Shown in pieces: positions 7,192 through 15,324 of a stretch of DNA of 33,228 nt. Within the stretch, counting starts at the first letter, position 1, and each line of letters starts with the position of its first letter. The position numbers were made by a program, and so were the translations under genes. The stretch is from NCBI GenBank assembly GCA_024637115.1, contig JAGXFU010000001.1:1-33228 (forward strand). Direction: 5' to 3'. The notes beneath the pieces are model-generated. The model made no database searches. It was not told where the DNA came from and saw nothing but the letters and a program-made list of their open reading frames with translations. The stretch comes from Actinomycetes bacterium (GTDB lineage Bacteria > Actinomycetota > Coriobacteriia > Anaerosomatales > JAGXFU01).

Positions 7192-8100
7192 ATGAGCGAG
7201 CAATTCGCGATTCGCACCGAGGGCCTCACCAAGCACTACGGAAAGGTGAGGGCGCTCGAAGACCTGGATCTTGAAATCGCACGAGGCGAAGTGTTCGGTT
7301 TCCTGGGGCCGAATGGGGCCGGGAAGACCACAACCATCCGTACGATGATGGACGAGATCCGGGCAACGGCGGGCACCGCTTCGATCCTTGGGATGGACAC
7401 GCACTCCAAGTCGGTCGAGATTCGCAAGCATATTGGCTATCTGCCGGGCGATCTTGCGATGTACCCGAACCTCACCGGGCATGACACCATTACGTACTTC
7501 GCCAATCTGCGCGGCGGCGTTGACCGTGCACATGTCAATGAGCTCGCCGATCGATTCGATGCAGACCTCTCAAAGAAGGTAGGGGATCTATCCTCGGGCA
7601 ACCGTCAGAAGGTGGGCCTCATCCAGGCGTTCATGAACAAGCCCGAGGTCATCATCATGGACGAGCCCAGCACGGGTCTCGATCCGCTGGTCCAGCGCGA
7701 GCTACAGAAACTGATGCGTGAGACTGTCGATGGGGGATGCACGATCTTCCTCTCAAGCCATACGCTTTCCGAGGTGCAGCGCGTTGCCGACCGTGTGGGT
7801 ATCATCCGTCACGGTCGACTCGTTGCCCTTGAGACGGTCCAGGGGTTGCGGGCCAAGGCGATGCGACAGGTGGAGATCGAACTCGATGCCCCGGCGGACG
7901 TTGCGGTATTTGAGGCTGTCGATGGCGTGCGTGACGTGCGAGCCCAGAACAACCATGTGCTCATGACGTTCGGTGGTGATATGGGCGCGCTCCTCAAGGC
8001 TGTCGAAGGGCGCTACACAGTAGTCGACATCAGCACACAGTCCGCAGACCTCGAAGAGATCTTCCTCACCTACTACCAGGATGAGGAGGTGTCCTCCTGA
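7192..8100 (+). CDS. ABC transporter ATP-binding protein (ABC-2 exporter type)
   Basis: 302 residues. Walker A GPNGAGKTT is at 39-47, the signature LSSGNRQKVGL begins at 133, Walker B is VIIMDEPSTGLD at about 153-164, and the switch His lies in SSHTL. A C-terminal extension of about 90 residues (VEIELDAPADVAVFEAVDGV onwards) is usual in the CcmA/BcrA/NatA-type exporters. It would energise the permease encoded next: the A of its TGA stop is the A of the next ATG. The SD AGGAAGG stands about 8 bases before ATG 7192. The cargo is unknown; antibiotics, Na+ or lipids are handled by relatives. Confidence 0.93.
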   Translation: MSEQFAIRTEGLTKHYGKVRALEDLDLEIARGEVFGFLGPNGAGKTTTIRTMMDEIRATAGTASILGMDTHSKSVEIRKHIGYLPGDLAMYPNLTGHDTITYFANLRGGVDRAHVNELADRFDADLSKKVGDLSSGNRQKVGLIQAFMNKPEVIIMDEPSTGLDPLVQRELQKLMRETVDGGCTIFLSSHTLSEVQRVADRVGIIRHGRLVALETVQGLRAKAMRQVEIELDAPADVAVFEAVDGVRDVRAQNNHVLMTFGGDMGALLKAVEGRYTVVDISTQSADLEEIFLTYYQDEEVSS

Positions 8101-9758
8101 TGCTGGCAAACGTCTTTCTCAAGACGATGCGTGATCGCTGGCGAGGATGGACGATCGCCCTGGGCAGCCTCATTGCAATGGGCATCAGTGCGATGGCCGC
8201 GTACCAGAACATTGATCCGGCGATCTTTGACAGCATGCCCGAGGCGTATCTCTCGCTACTGGGGCTTCAAGGAGAAATGGATGTCGGAGCGCTTTCCATT
8301 TCGGTGGTCATGGGTAGCTACGGAGCGATGGTGATCGCTTCGATGGCGTTTACCATGGGTGCCGCGGCAATCGCCGGCGAGGAGCGCGACGGAACGCTCG
8401 GGCTCCTGCTCGGTAACCCAAAGAGCCGCACCCATGTGCTGATTTCAAAGGCAGCTTCCCTGGTCCTGTTCACCGCACTGATCGTCATGCTCCTTTCAGC
8501 GGCAACGTTGCTCATGGCGAATCTGCTTGATGTTTCAATTGGAGACATGGACGTGTTCGCGCTTGGCGTGCACTTGGTCGCGAACTGTCTCTTCTATGGA
8601 TTCCTGGCGCTGTTCATTGGAGCGTGGACGGGCAATCGAGGCGCAGCAATCGGTATCTCGATCGGCGTCATGGTCGTGTCCTTCCTTGCCGTGGGACTGT
8701 TGCCTCTCATCGAGGGTGGAACGGATTGGGTCAAGATATTCCCCAATTACTACTTTGATGGCAGTGGCCCCTTGTATAACGGCATCAAGTGGGGTGACGT
8801 AGGCGTCTTGCTTGGCGCCTCGGCAGTCTTTGGCGCGTGCGCGCTCGTTGGCGTCAATCGCCGCGATCTCAAGAGCCAGTCTGTTGGCATCACGATCATG
8901 GACCGCATTCGCGCCAACCCGCTGACTGACAAGATCATTGGTCGCCTTGCCGGTGCGGCACGCGTCTCGTCGATCTGGTTCAAGACAGCCTCGGAGTATC
9001 AGACGATGCTGCTTCTGTCAGCGGCATACATGTTTCTCATCCAGGGTTTCATGCTTGGGCCGTTCTATGCGCTGATTCCCGAGGCCACCCGTGCGATTGG
9101 CGACCAGCTCCCCCAAGAGATGATTGCGCTCTTTGGCGGCGGAAACATGAGCACACCAGAAGGCTTCTACCAGATCGAGACGTTCGGGATGATGGCTCCT
9201 GTCGTCATCATGATCGTGACTATCGCAATCGGGTCCGGGGCGATCGCAGGCGAGGAGTCCAAGCGAACCATGGGGCTCTTGCTGGCTAATCCGATTAGCC
9301 GTTCACGCATTATTGGCGAGAAGACCTTCACGATGCTGCTCTACGGATCCATCGTGGGCATCGCGACCTTTGGAGGCGTTGCGGTGGGCTCGATCACCGG
9401 GAATCTCGGGATCGACATTGGGAATATTGCGGCAACGAGCGCTCTGGCGACTCTCGTAGGCCTGTTGTTTGGTGCGCTGGCTCTCGCGGTCGGTGCGGGT
9501 ACCGGGCGCAAGAAGATGGCGATGTGGGTGGCCATCGGTGCCGCCGTCTTCATGCACATCCTCAACTCGTTTGGTGAGATCAACAACAACCTGGTCGCTG
9601 TTCAGAAGCTCTCACCCTACTACTACTATCTGGGCAGCGACCCGCTCAACAACGGCATGGACTGGAGCGGCGCGACGGTGCTGGTTGTGGTAACCGCACT
9701 GCTCACTGGCGCATCGTTCGTGCTGTTCCAACGTAGGGACATTCGACAGAGGGACTAG
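8100..9758 (+). CDS. ABC-2 type permease, two homologous halves fused
   Basis: 552 residues with about twelve membrane helices. The protein is an internal duplication. AIAGEERDGTLGLLLGNP (first half, about residue 91 onwards) matches AIAGEESKRTMGLLLANP (second half, about residue 381 onwards), and each half ends in a similar pattern (FPNYYFDGSGPLYNGIKWGD and LSPYYYYLGSDPLNNGMDWS). One chain thus supplies the two membrane domains usually given by a homodimer. It is translationally coupled to the ATPase by a one-base stop/start overlap. The substrate is unknown. Confidence 0.88.
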   Translation: MLANVFLKTMRDRWRGWTIALGSLIAMGISAMAAYQNIDPAIFDSMPEAYLSLLGLQGEMDVGALSISVVMGSYGAMVIASMAFTMGAAAIAGEERDGTLGLLLGNPKSRTHVLISKAASLVLFTALIVMLLSAATLLMANLLDVSIGDMDVFALGVHLVANCLFYGFLALFIGAWTGNRGAAIGISIGVMVVSFLAVGLLPLIEGGTDWVKIFPNYYFDGSGPLYNGIKWGDVGVLLGASAVFGACALVGVNRRDLKSQSVGITIMDRIRANPLTDKIIGRLAGAARVSSIWFKTASEYQTMLLLSAAYMFLIQGFMLGPFYALIPEATRAIGDQLPQEMIALFGGGNMSTPEGFYQIETFGMMAPVVIMIVTIAIGSGAIAGEESKRTMGLLLANPISRSRIIGEKTFTMLLYGSIVGIATFGGVAVGSITGNLGIDIGNIAATSALATLVGLLFGALALAVGAGTGRKKMAMWVAIGAAVFMHILNSFGEINNNLVAVQKLSPYYYYLGSDPLNNGMDWSGATVLVVVTALLTGASFVLFQRRDIRQRD

Positions 9759-9941
9759 GTGCCTGTCGCATGGGGAAGTGCGCTCGGCCCCATCGAGGGG
9801 ATGGGCACATGGGCACTAGGAAGCTCACCATCCTATCTCGGCGGTGCCCCTTGCCCTTCGCCGTCGCTTCCATGACGATAGTTTCTTGATGTGCGCCATG
9901 CTTGACGGCAACCTCACGCACCCCCAGGGGAGGGTCTCGTC
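9759..9941 (+). other. Structured non-coding leader before the Mrp operon
   Basis: These 183 bases hold no convincing gene but several nested pairings. GCCCCATC pairs with GATGGGC (one bulge) near 9787-9807. Further on, GGGCAC...GTGCCC encloses TAGGA...TCCTA, near 9820-9850. The region ends in AGGGGAGGG, the SD of the first antiporter gene. It may contain the terminator of the ABC operon, a promoter, and possibly a cis-regulatory RNA. I could not match it to a named RNA family. A minus-strand ORF across it looks like chance. Confidence 0.35.
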
Positions 9942-10442
9942 CTGAATAGGGTTCTACAGTTCACCGTCCGATCGATACTGATTCTCATCGTGTGGATCGT
10001 GGTCTCCGAAGGCGATCTCGCATCTCTGCGCGCAGGCGTGCCGTCGAGCCTCGTTGCGGCTGGGGTGTCATTGGCGTTGAGTCCCGGCCGCGCACCGTCT
10101 GTCAGTCTCCCGGGGCTCGTGCGGTTTATCGGTTTCTTTCTCGTGCACTCGGTCCGCGGCGGCATCGACGTAGCGATGCGGGCTATCAAGCCGAGCCTGC
10201 CGATCGACCCTGGCACCGTCACCTACCGGCTCCGCATCGAACCGGTATCCGTCCGTGTCCTGTTCGTCAACACGCTGAGTCTGCTGCCCGGAACGCTGAG
10301 TACTCATCTGGATGGCGACGAACTCATCGTGCATGTCCTTGATTGCCGGGGTCCGGTGATCAGCGACATAGAGATCGTCGAGCGGCGTCTCGCCGACGTC
10401 TTCAACATCACCCTTCGATCGCCGATCGAGGAGCGTGCATGA
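9942..10442 (+). CDS. mnhE: Mrp/Mnh antiporter subunit E (probable CTG start)
   Basis: About 166 residues. MnhE is a small subunit of the multi-protein Na+/H+ (or K+/H+) antiporter in the cytoplasmic membrane. Family marks are the N-terminal helix QFTVRSILILIVWIVVSEGD, the middle HSVRGGIDVAMRAIKP, and the C-terminal NTLSLLPGTLSTHLDGDELI followed by VHVLD. No ATG, GTG or TTG precedes the first helix. The SD AGGGGAGGG (9926-9934) stands 7 bases before a CTG at 9942, giving (M)NRVLQFTVRS. The first GTG (9990) would remove most of the helix. The stop overlaps the mnhF start. Confidence 0.85.
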   Translation: MNRVLQFTVRSILILIVWIVVSEGDLASLRAGVPSSLVAAGVSLALSPGRAPSVSLPGLVRFIGFFLVHSVRGGIDVAMRAIKPSLPIDPGTVTYRLRIEPVSVRVLFVNTLSLLPGTLSTHLDGDELIVHVLDCRGPVISDIEIVERRLADVFNITLRSPIEERA

Positions 10443-10702
10443 TGGATCCGGTGCTCATGGGGCTGGGGGCCGTCATCGTGATGACGGCGTTCCTCGGCAT
10501 CCTGCGAATCCAACGTGGCCCTTCCGGCGCTGACCGCATGCTGGCGGCGATGCTGTTTGGAACCGCCGGTGTGGCGCTGGCGCTGATTCTGGCCGAAGCT
10601 GCAGGTGCCGGAGGCGCTCGCGACGCTGCATTGGTGTTCGCGCTGCTGGGTGCGATCACAGCGGTCGCCTTCGTCAAGCGTGCCTGGGGGGCGGGAGACT
10701 GA
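10439..10702 (+). CDS. mnhF: Mrp/Mnh antiporter subunit F
   Basis: 87 residues and three membrane helices. LRIQRGPSGADRMLAAMLFG is the family motif at the end of helix 1. The start is ATG 10439, overlapping the TGA of mnhE (ATGA); a second ATG at 10442 is also possible. The last base of the stop is the first base of mnhG's ATG. It works as a small structural subunit of the antiporter complex. Confidence 0.9.
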   Translation: MMDPVLMGLGAVIVMTAFLGILRIQRGPSGADRMLAAMLFGTAGVALALILAEAAGAGGARDAALVFALLGAITAVAFVKRAWGAGD

Positions 10703-11025
10703 TGGACTTCGCGCGAATCGCCCTCACCGTTATCGAATACGCCCTGTACGCTGCCGGCGCCTTCTTCTTCCTCGCCGGCTCGATAGGTCTCCTGCGGTTT
10801 CCCGACGTCTACACGAGGCTTCACTCGCTGACCAAAGCGGACAATCTGGGTCTCGGACTGGTGTGCATGGGGCTGGCCGTGCGCTCAGGTTCTGCGATCG
10901 TCGCGCTGAAGCTCCTCTTCATCTGGATGCTCGTGCTCGCGGCCGGTTCGACGGCATGCTACCTGGTTGCCGAATCGGCACGCTCGGCAGGCATCGAGCC
11001 ATGGACGCGGGAGGCCCGACGGTGA
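10702..11025 (+). CDS. mnhG: Mrp/Mnh antiporter subunit G
   Basis: 107 residues and three membrane helices, with the subunit G signature GLLRFPDVYTRLHSLTKADN after helix 1 and LGLGLVCMGLAV in helix 2. The ATG overlaps the mnhF stop by one base, and its own stop overlaps the next gene's GTG. In the usual order (E, F, G) this subunit binds near the end of the complex; its individual role is poorly defined. Confidence 0.92.
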   Translation: MDFARIALTVIEYALYAAGAFFFLAGSIGLLRFPDVYTRLHSLTKADNLGLGLVCMGLAVRSGSAIVALKLLFIWMLVLAAGSTACYLVAESARSAGIEPWTREARR

Positions 11026-11318
11026 CGGTCGCCTTCGACGTGCTGCTCATAGGGACGCTGCTTTGGATCGCGATCGGTTCGCTGAGCGAGGCCAAGCTGT
11101 TCAAGTCGGTTGTGATGTTCGTGGTCTTTGGCCTGTTCTTGGCGATCGCCTGGGTGCGTCTCGGCGCACCCGACGTAGCGCTCGCCGAGGCTGCGCTCGG
11201 CGCGGGAGTCACGGGCACATTGATGCTCGATGCTGTGGGTCACATTCGTTCGCGTACCACTCCCTACCCACTGGATCCCGGGGAGCATCCGGCTGAGGGG
11301 GAGGATGACGATGTCTAA
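11022..11318 (+). CDS. DUF4040/MbhD-like antiporter subunit (split MrpA C-terminal part)
   Basis: 98 residues with three helices. SLSEAKLFKSVVMFVVFGLF and VRLGAPDVALAEAALGAG are the DUF4040/MbhD hallmark. In classical Mrp systems this domain lies inside the long MrpA chain; here it is a separate gene, as in archaeal Mbh/Mrp-like clusters. GTG 11022 overlaps the mnhG stop (GTGA) and has GGGAGG 7 bases upstream; an in-frame ATG at 11001 is less likely. An acidic tail (GEHPAEGEDDDV) ends in the next gene. Confidence 0.85.
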   Translation: MTVAFDVLLIGTLLWIAIGSLSEAKLFKSVVMFVVFGLFLAIAWVRLGAPDVALAEAALGAGVTGTLMLDAVGHIRSRTTPYPLDPGEHPAEGEDDDV

Positions 11319-12003
11319 GCCGCACCGAATGCGCGCCATCGCGCCCCTGCTGGTTGCGCTCGTTATGTTTGCGGTAATCGTAAACGCGTTGTCCGGCCTA
11401 CCCTCGACCGGGGAGGGGCTGAGTGCTGAGGTCCACGACGCTGCGGCGCAGGTCGGGATATCCAATCCGGTGACCGCCGTGCTCCTGGATTTCCGCGGCT
11501 ACGACACGCTGCTCGAGATCGCGGTCTTGATGCTGGCAACGGTGACCGTCTTGTCGTTGCGCGAGGAATCCCGCGTGCTCCGCCGCCCCATCTCACGGCC
11601 GGCCGACCCGGTACTCGCAACGCTCACGAAGTTGTTGGTGCCGCTGGCACTCATCGTCACCGTTCATCTTGTGTGGATCGGCTCGACGCTGCCGGGAGGT
11701 GCGTTCCAGGCCGGCGCTGTCCTGGGAGCATCGGGAATCCTGCTCGCTCTCAGCGGGTATGCCCGCCCACAGTGGGTAGGCCGCGGTGCGATGCGTGCGA
11801 TCTTGGCGCTGGGCCTGCTTACTTTCCTGGCCATCGCGGTGTTGCCCACGGTGGCGGGAGGTAACCTGCTCGAGTACCCGGAAGGCACGCGCAAGACGCT
11901 CATCCTGGTGATCGAGTCGTTGTTGACGCTTTCAATCGGAGCCAGTGTCGCGATCCTGTTCCTCTCCTCGGCCTCCGCCGACCGAGGGGGGAACCGCCGA
12001 TGA
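11311..12003 (+). CDS. mnhB: MbhE-like plus MnhB fusion subunit
   Basis: 230 residues. The N-terminal part (to about residue 90) with VTAVLLDFRGYDTLLEIAVL is the MbhE-like piece often found at the end of MrpA. The C-terminal part, with LVWIGSTLPGGAFQAGAVLG, is the MnhB domain (GGxFQxG motif). ATG 11311 is chosen over 11305 because GAGGGGGAGG ends 6 bases before it. The gene overlaps the DUF4040 gene by 8 bases and mnhC by 4. Together with the preceding gene it replaces the long C-terminus of a standard MrpA. Confidence 0.88.
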   Translation: MSKPHRMRAIAPLLVALVMFAVIVNALSGLPSTGEGLSAEVHDAAAQVGISNPVTAVLLDFRGYDTLLEIAVLMLATVTVLSLREESRVLRRPISRPADPVLATLTKLLVPLALIVTVHLVWIGSTLPGGAFQAGAVLGASGILLALSGYARPQWVGRGAMRAILALGLLTFLAIAVLPTVAGGNLLEYPEGTRKTLILVIESLLTLSIGASVAILFLSSASADRGGNRR

Positions 12004-12320
12004 GCCCGGCCACTCTGTATCCGCTCGCTGGTGCCGCGCTGTTCGCCGTGGGCGTGTACGGCCTGCTGGCACGCCGTCACCTGCTGCATAAAGTGATCGC
12101 TGCGAACTTCCTGGGATCGGGTGTGTTCCTGATCCTGATCGGGCTCGGGAAGCGGGCGACCGGTCTGACGCCCGATCCCGTGCCGCAGGCGATGGTGCTG
12201 ACCGGCATCGTCGTGACCGTCGCGCTGACCGCGTTGGCGTTGGCTCTCATCAAGAGGTACTACTCGGCGACAGGCCTGACCACGTTCGAGCCCCTGGACG
12301 AGTCGGAGGATGAGCGATGA
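12000..12320 (+). CDS. mnhC: Mrp/Mnh antiporter subunit C (NuoK-like)
   Basis: 106 residues and three helices, related to NuoK of complex I. ARRHLLHKVIAANFLGSGVF and PDPVPQAMVLTGIVVTVALT are the family motifs. The ATG overlaps the previous TGA (ATGA), and the stop overlaps the next ATG in the same way. It forms part of the proton/ion path between the small subunits and the large antiporter subunits. Confidence 0.93.
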   Translation: MSPATLYPLAGAALFAVGVYGLLARRHLLHKVIAANFLGSGVFLILIGLGKRATGLTPDPVPQAMVLTGIVVTVALTALALALIKRYYSATGLTTFEPLDESEDER

Positions 12321-13810
12321 GTCTCGCAGTGCATCTTCCGGCAATCGTTATCGTTGTTCCGCTTCTGGGCGCGTGCATCGCCTTTATCGCCGGACCGCGG
12401 TGGGCGCCGTGGATTACCGCCGGGACCGCGCTCGCAACGCTCGCGCCCGTGGTTGCACTCGCGCTCAGGGTAGTGGATTCAGGCCCGCTGCTTTATGAGG
12501 TCGGCGGCTGGGGGGCTCCGCTGGGTATCAACCTGGTCGCAGACGGCACGGCCGCGCTGTTTCTGAGCCTTGTTGCGGTTGTCGGCCTTGCCGTGACTGT
12601 GTACGCGACTGGCTACTTCCGGGCCGCGGATATCGACCACCCCGGCATGGGTCGCGGCATGTTCTGGACGCTGTGGCTCTTCATGTGGGCGTCGCTCAAT
12701 GCCTTGTTCCTGACCGGTGACGTATTCAACGTGTATGTCTGTCTCGAGCTTGTCGGCCTGTCGGCCGTCGCGCTGGTGACTATGGCGGACGGTGCCGAGC
12801 CATTGCGGGCGGGTATGCGCTATTTGTTCGCCAGCCTCTTTGGTGCGATGACCTATCTGCTTGGCGTCGCGCTCCTTTACGGCGCTGTGGGCGTGCTGGA
12901 TATGAGACTGCTGGCCGAGTCCCTTGGACCTTCGATCGCGGCACAGACCGGACTGGCTCTCATGGTTGCGGCACTGCTGCTCAAGACCGCGCTCGTTCCT
13001 CTGCATTTCTGGTTGCCCACCGCGCATGCTGCCGCGCCCTCGCCGGTCAGTGCCGTACTCTCGGCGCTTGTCGTCAAAGGTTCGTTCTTTGTCATCCTGA
13101 GACTGTTCCTCGATGTGATGCCCGGAGGTTACCTTGGCCATGCGGATTTCCTTCTGGGGGTGCTGGGCGCTACCGCCATTGTGTGGGGATCTCTGCAGGC
13201 GCTCTTCCAGGAGCGCCTCAAGTTGATGGTCGCCTACTCGACCGTGGCACAGGTCGGCTACCTGTTCATCGTCTTTCCGCTTGCGTCGGCCGGGGGAGCG
13301 GTGCTAACCACGGCGTTCCTCGGCACACTCGTGCACGCGGTGTCGCACGGGCTTGCGAAGGCGGCGATGTTCCTTGCTGCGGGCATCGTCTTGAAGCGGT
13401 TCGGGCATGACCGCATTCCCGACCTCGTGGGAGCCGCCCGACGGGTACCGGTGCTGGTTGCGACGTTCGCGCTCGCCGGGGTGACGATGATGGGCCTGCC
13501 CCCAAGCGGCGGTTTTGGTGCGAAGTGGCTGCTCATATCCGCCGCACTCGACGCTGGGGCATGGTGGTGGGCTGCGGTCGTGGTGCTCGGGGGGCTGCTC
13601 GCCGCCGCGTACATGTTCCGCGTGCTCGCGTACTTCCTCTCAGATTCGGGTGAGCGCCCTGAGCCGGTCGGCCCGACAAAGCCGATCAGGACAGAATGGG
13701 TGCCGCTCGCACTCGCCGCGGCGTCGTTCCTGCTCCTTTTCGCCATCCCGGTTCTGACGCGCCTCGCTGAGTCCGGCACCGTACTGCTCCGGGCGGGAGT
13801 GATGCCGTGA
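12317..13810 (+). CDS. mnhD: Mrp/Mnh antiporter subunit D (ND2/4/5-like), canonical
   Basis: 497 residues with about 14 helices. The ion-path residues of the family are present: Glu144 in DVFNVYVCLELVGL (TM5), Lys in LLLKTALVPLHFWLP (TM7), Lys in LVVKGSFF (TM8), and Lys in PPSGGFGAKWLL (TM12). QERLKLMVAYSTVAQVGYL is the broken-helix signature. This is one of three homologous large subunits in the operon and the most standard of them. It is coupled to mnhC by a 4-base overlap. Confidence 0.93.
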   Translation: MSLAVHLPAIVIVVPLLGACIAFIAGPRWAPWITAGTALATLAPVVALALRVVDSGPLLYEVGGWGAPLGINLVADGTAALFLSLVAVVGLAVTVYATGYFRAADIDHPGMGRGMFWTLWLFMWASLNALFLTGDVFNVYVCLELVGLSAVALVTMADGAEPLRAGMRYLFASLFGAMTYLLGVALLYGAVGVLDMRLLAESLGPSIAAQTGLALMVAALLLKTALVPLHFWLPTAHAAAPSPVSAVLSALVVKGSFFVILRLFLDVMPGGYLGHADFLLGVLGATAIVWGSLQALFQERLKLMVAYSTVAQVGYLFIVFPLASAGGAVLTTAFLGTLVHAVSHGLAKAAMFLAAGIVLKRFGHDRIPDLVGAARRVPVLVATFALAGVTMMGLPPSGGFGAKWLLISAALDAGAWWWAAVVVLGGLLAAAYMFRVLAYFLSDSGERPEPVGPTKPIRTEWVPLALAAASFLLLFAIPVLTRLAESGTVLLRAGVMP

Positions 13811-15324
13811 TGATCTGGCTTCCTGTGGTGATCCCGGCAGCCGTCGGCGTGCTCACCTTCATGCTCGGCGAATCGCGCGGCCGCCTTCGCGCGGCGGTGA
13901 ACCTCGGCGGCGCGGCTGTCACAGCGTTGGTCGTTATCGGGCTTTCTATCGGAGCCTACGCGGGCGACGTATCGGCATCCGGCATCGAAGGGCTTCCCGG
14001 TCTGGGGATCGGACTCGAAGGAGACTTGCTGGGCCTGCTCTTTGCGACGGTCGCCACGGTACTGTGGGGCGTGACGCTCGTCTACGCGATCGGATACACG
14101 GAACATGCCGAGGACAGAGCGCGGTTTTTTGGCTTTTTCGCGCTGTGCATCGCGACAGCGAACGGCGTGGCCCTTTCGGACGATCTGCTCACGTTCTTTC
14201 TGTTCTATGAAATCCTCTCGCTCGCTACCTACCCGCTCGTGGTGCACTCGGGCACCGACGAGGCGCTCGCGGCGGGCCGGAAGTATCTGTTCTATGCGCT
14301 TGGCGGCGGTGCTGCGTTGCTGGTCGGCGTGGTGTGGCTCTATGCGATCGCCGGCCCCGTGGCGTTCACGCCCGGTGGTGCGCTCGATGCGGTGTCAGGC
14401 CGGGTGGGAGAATTGCGCGCCATCTTTGGCCTCCTCGTACTCGGGATGGGAGTGAAAGCCGCCCTTGTTCCGCTGCACGGATGGCTTCCCGGAGCAATGG
14501 TGGCGCCCGCGCCGGTGAGCGCCTTGCTGCACGCGGTCGCCGTGGTGAAGGCGGGCGTTTTCGGCATCGTACGTCTGGTGAACGAGGTGTACGGCCCCGA
14601 ACTGGCCCAGTCGCTGGGTGTCGCGCAGCCGCTGGCGATACTCGCAGCTGGGACGATCATCTTCGGGTCGCTCGTGGCGCTACGGCAAGACGACATCAAG
14701 AAGCGGTTGGCCTACTCGACGATCGCGCAGCTGTCGTACATCACGCTCGGCACAGCGCTCTGCACGCCGATCGCTGCTGTGGGCGCACTGGCTCATCTGG
14801 CGCATCACGCCGCGATGAAGATCACGATGTTCTTCACAGCCGGTAGTCTCGCCGAGACACACCATATCAAGCGCGTCAGCCAGCTCGATGGCATCGGGAG
14901 CCTCATGCCGCTCACGATGTGGTCCTTCGCGATCGCATCGTTCGGCCTGGCGGGCCTGCCGCCATTTGCCGGTTTCTTTAGCAAGTTCTCTCTGGGCACG
15001 GGTGCGGCCTACGCCGGACAGCCCTGGGCGACGCTCCTGTTCGTGACGAGCAGTGCGCTGGCGGTGGGCTACCTCGCACCGATCCTCATCCGCGCCGTGC
15101 GGAAGCCCCGTCCTGCCCAAGACGGGGCGCGCGAGACCGACGGCGATGCAGCCGCAGTCGAGCGGCCGGCTTTCGGCACCGAGAGTGACCCGCGCCTCCT
15201 GTGGCCGATCGTGACTTGCGCGGTCCTCGTGGTCGCGATGGGGCTGCTCGCAGGCGTGCCCGGTAGTCCTCTGGACTGGGCGACGCGGGCGATCGCGCCC
15301 TCGTTCGGGGGGTGGACGCCGTGA
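13807..15324 (+). CDS. Second ND2/4/5-like antiporter subunit (MrpA/D-type)
   Basis: 505 residues with about 14 helices. Conserved charges are present: Glu135 in FFLFYEILSLATYPL (TM5), Lys in MGVKAALVPLHGWLP (TM7), Lys in AVVKAGVFG (TM8), and Lys in PPFAGFFSKFSL (TM12). DDIKKRLAYSTIAQLSYI is the central motif. A charged loop (about 430-460) separates the last helices. It probably takes the part of the N-terminal antiporter domain of MrpA, whose C-terminal domains are the separate genes at 11022 and 11311. The start is GTG 13807 (GTGA overlap) or the adjacent ATG 13810. Confidence 0.9.
   Translation: MMIWLPVVIPAAVGVLTFMLGESRGRLRAAVNLGGAAVTALVVIGLSIGAYAGDVSASGIEGLPGLGIGLEGDLLGLLFATVATVLWGVTLVYAIGYTEHAEDRARFFGFFALCIATANGVALSDDLLTFFLFYEILSLATYPLVVHSGTDEALAAGRKYLFYALGGGAALLVGVVWLYAIAGPVAFTPGGALDAVSGRVGELRAIFGLLVLGMGVKAALVPLHGWLPGAMVAPAPVSALLHAVAVVKAGVFGIVRLVNEVYGPELAQSLGVAQPLAILAAGTIIFGSLVALRQDDIKKRLAYSTIAQLSYITLGTALCTPIAAVGALAHLAHHAAMKITMFFTAGSLAETHHIKRVSQLDGIGSLMPLTMWSFAIASFGLAGLPPFAGFFSKFSLGTGAAYAGQPWATLLFVTSSALAVGYLAPILIRAVRKPRPAQDGARETDGDAAAVERPAFGTESDPRLLWPIVTCAVLVVAMGLLAGVPGSPLDWATRAIAPSFGGWTP

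Noticed and set aside
9703..9921. Minus-strand 72-codon ORF over the antiporter leader
   Set aside because: No SD or recognisable sequence. It overlaps the permease end and the structured leader.
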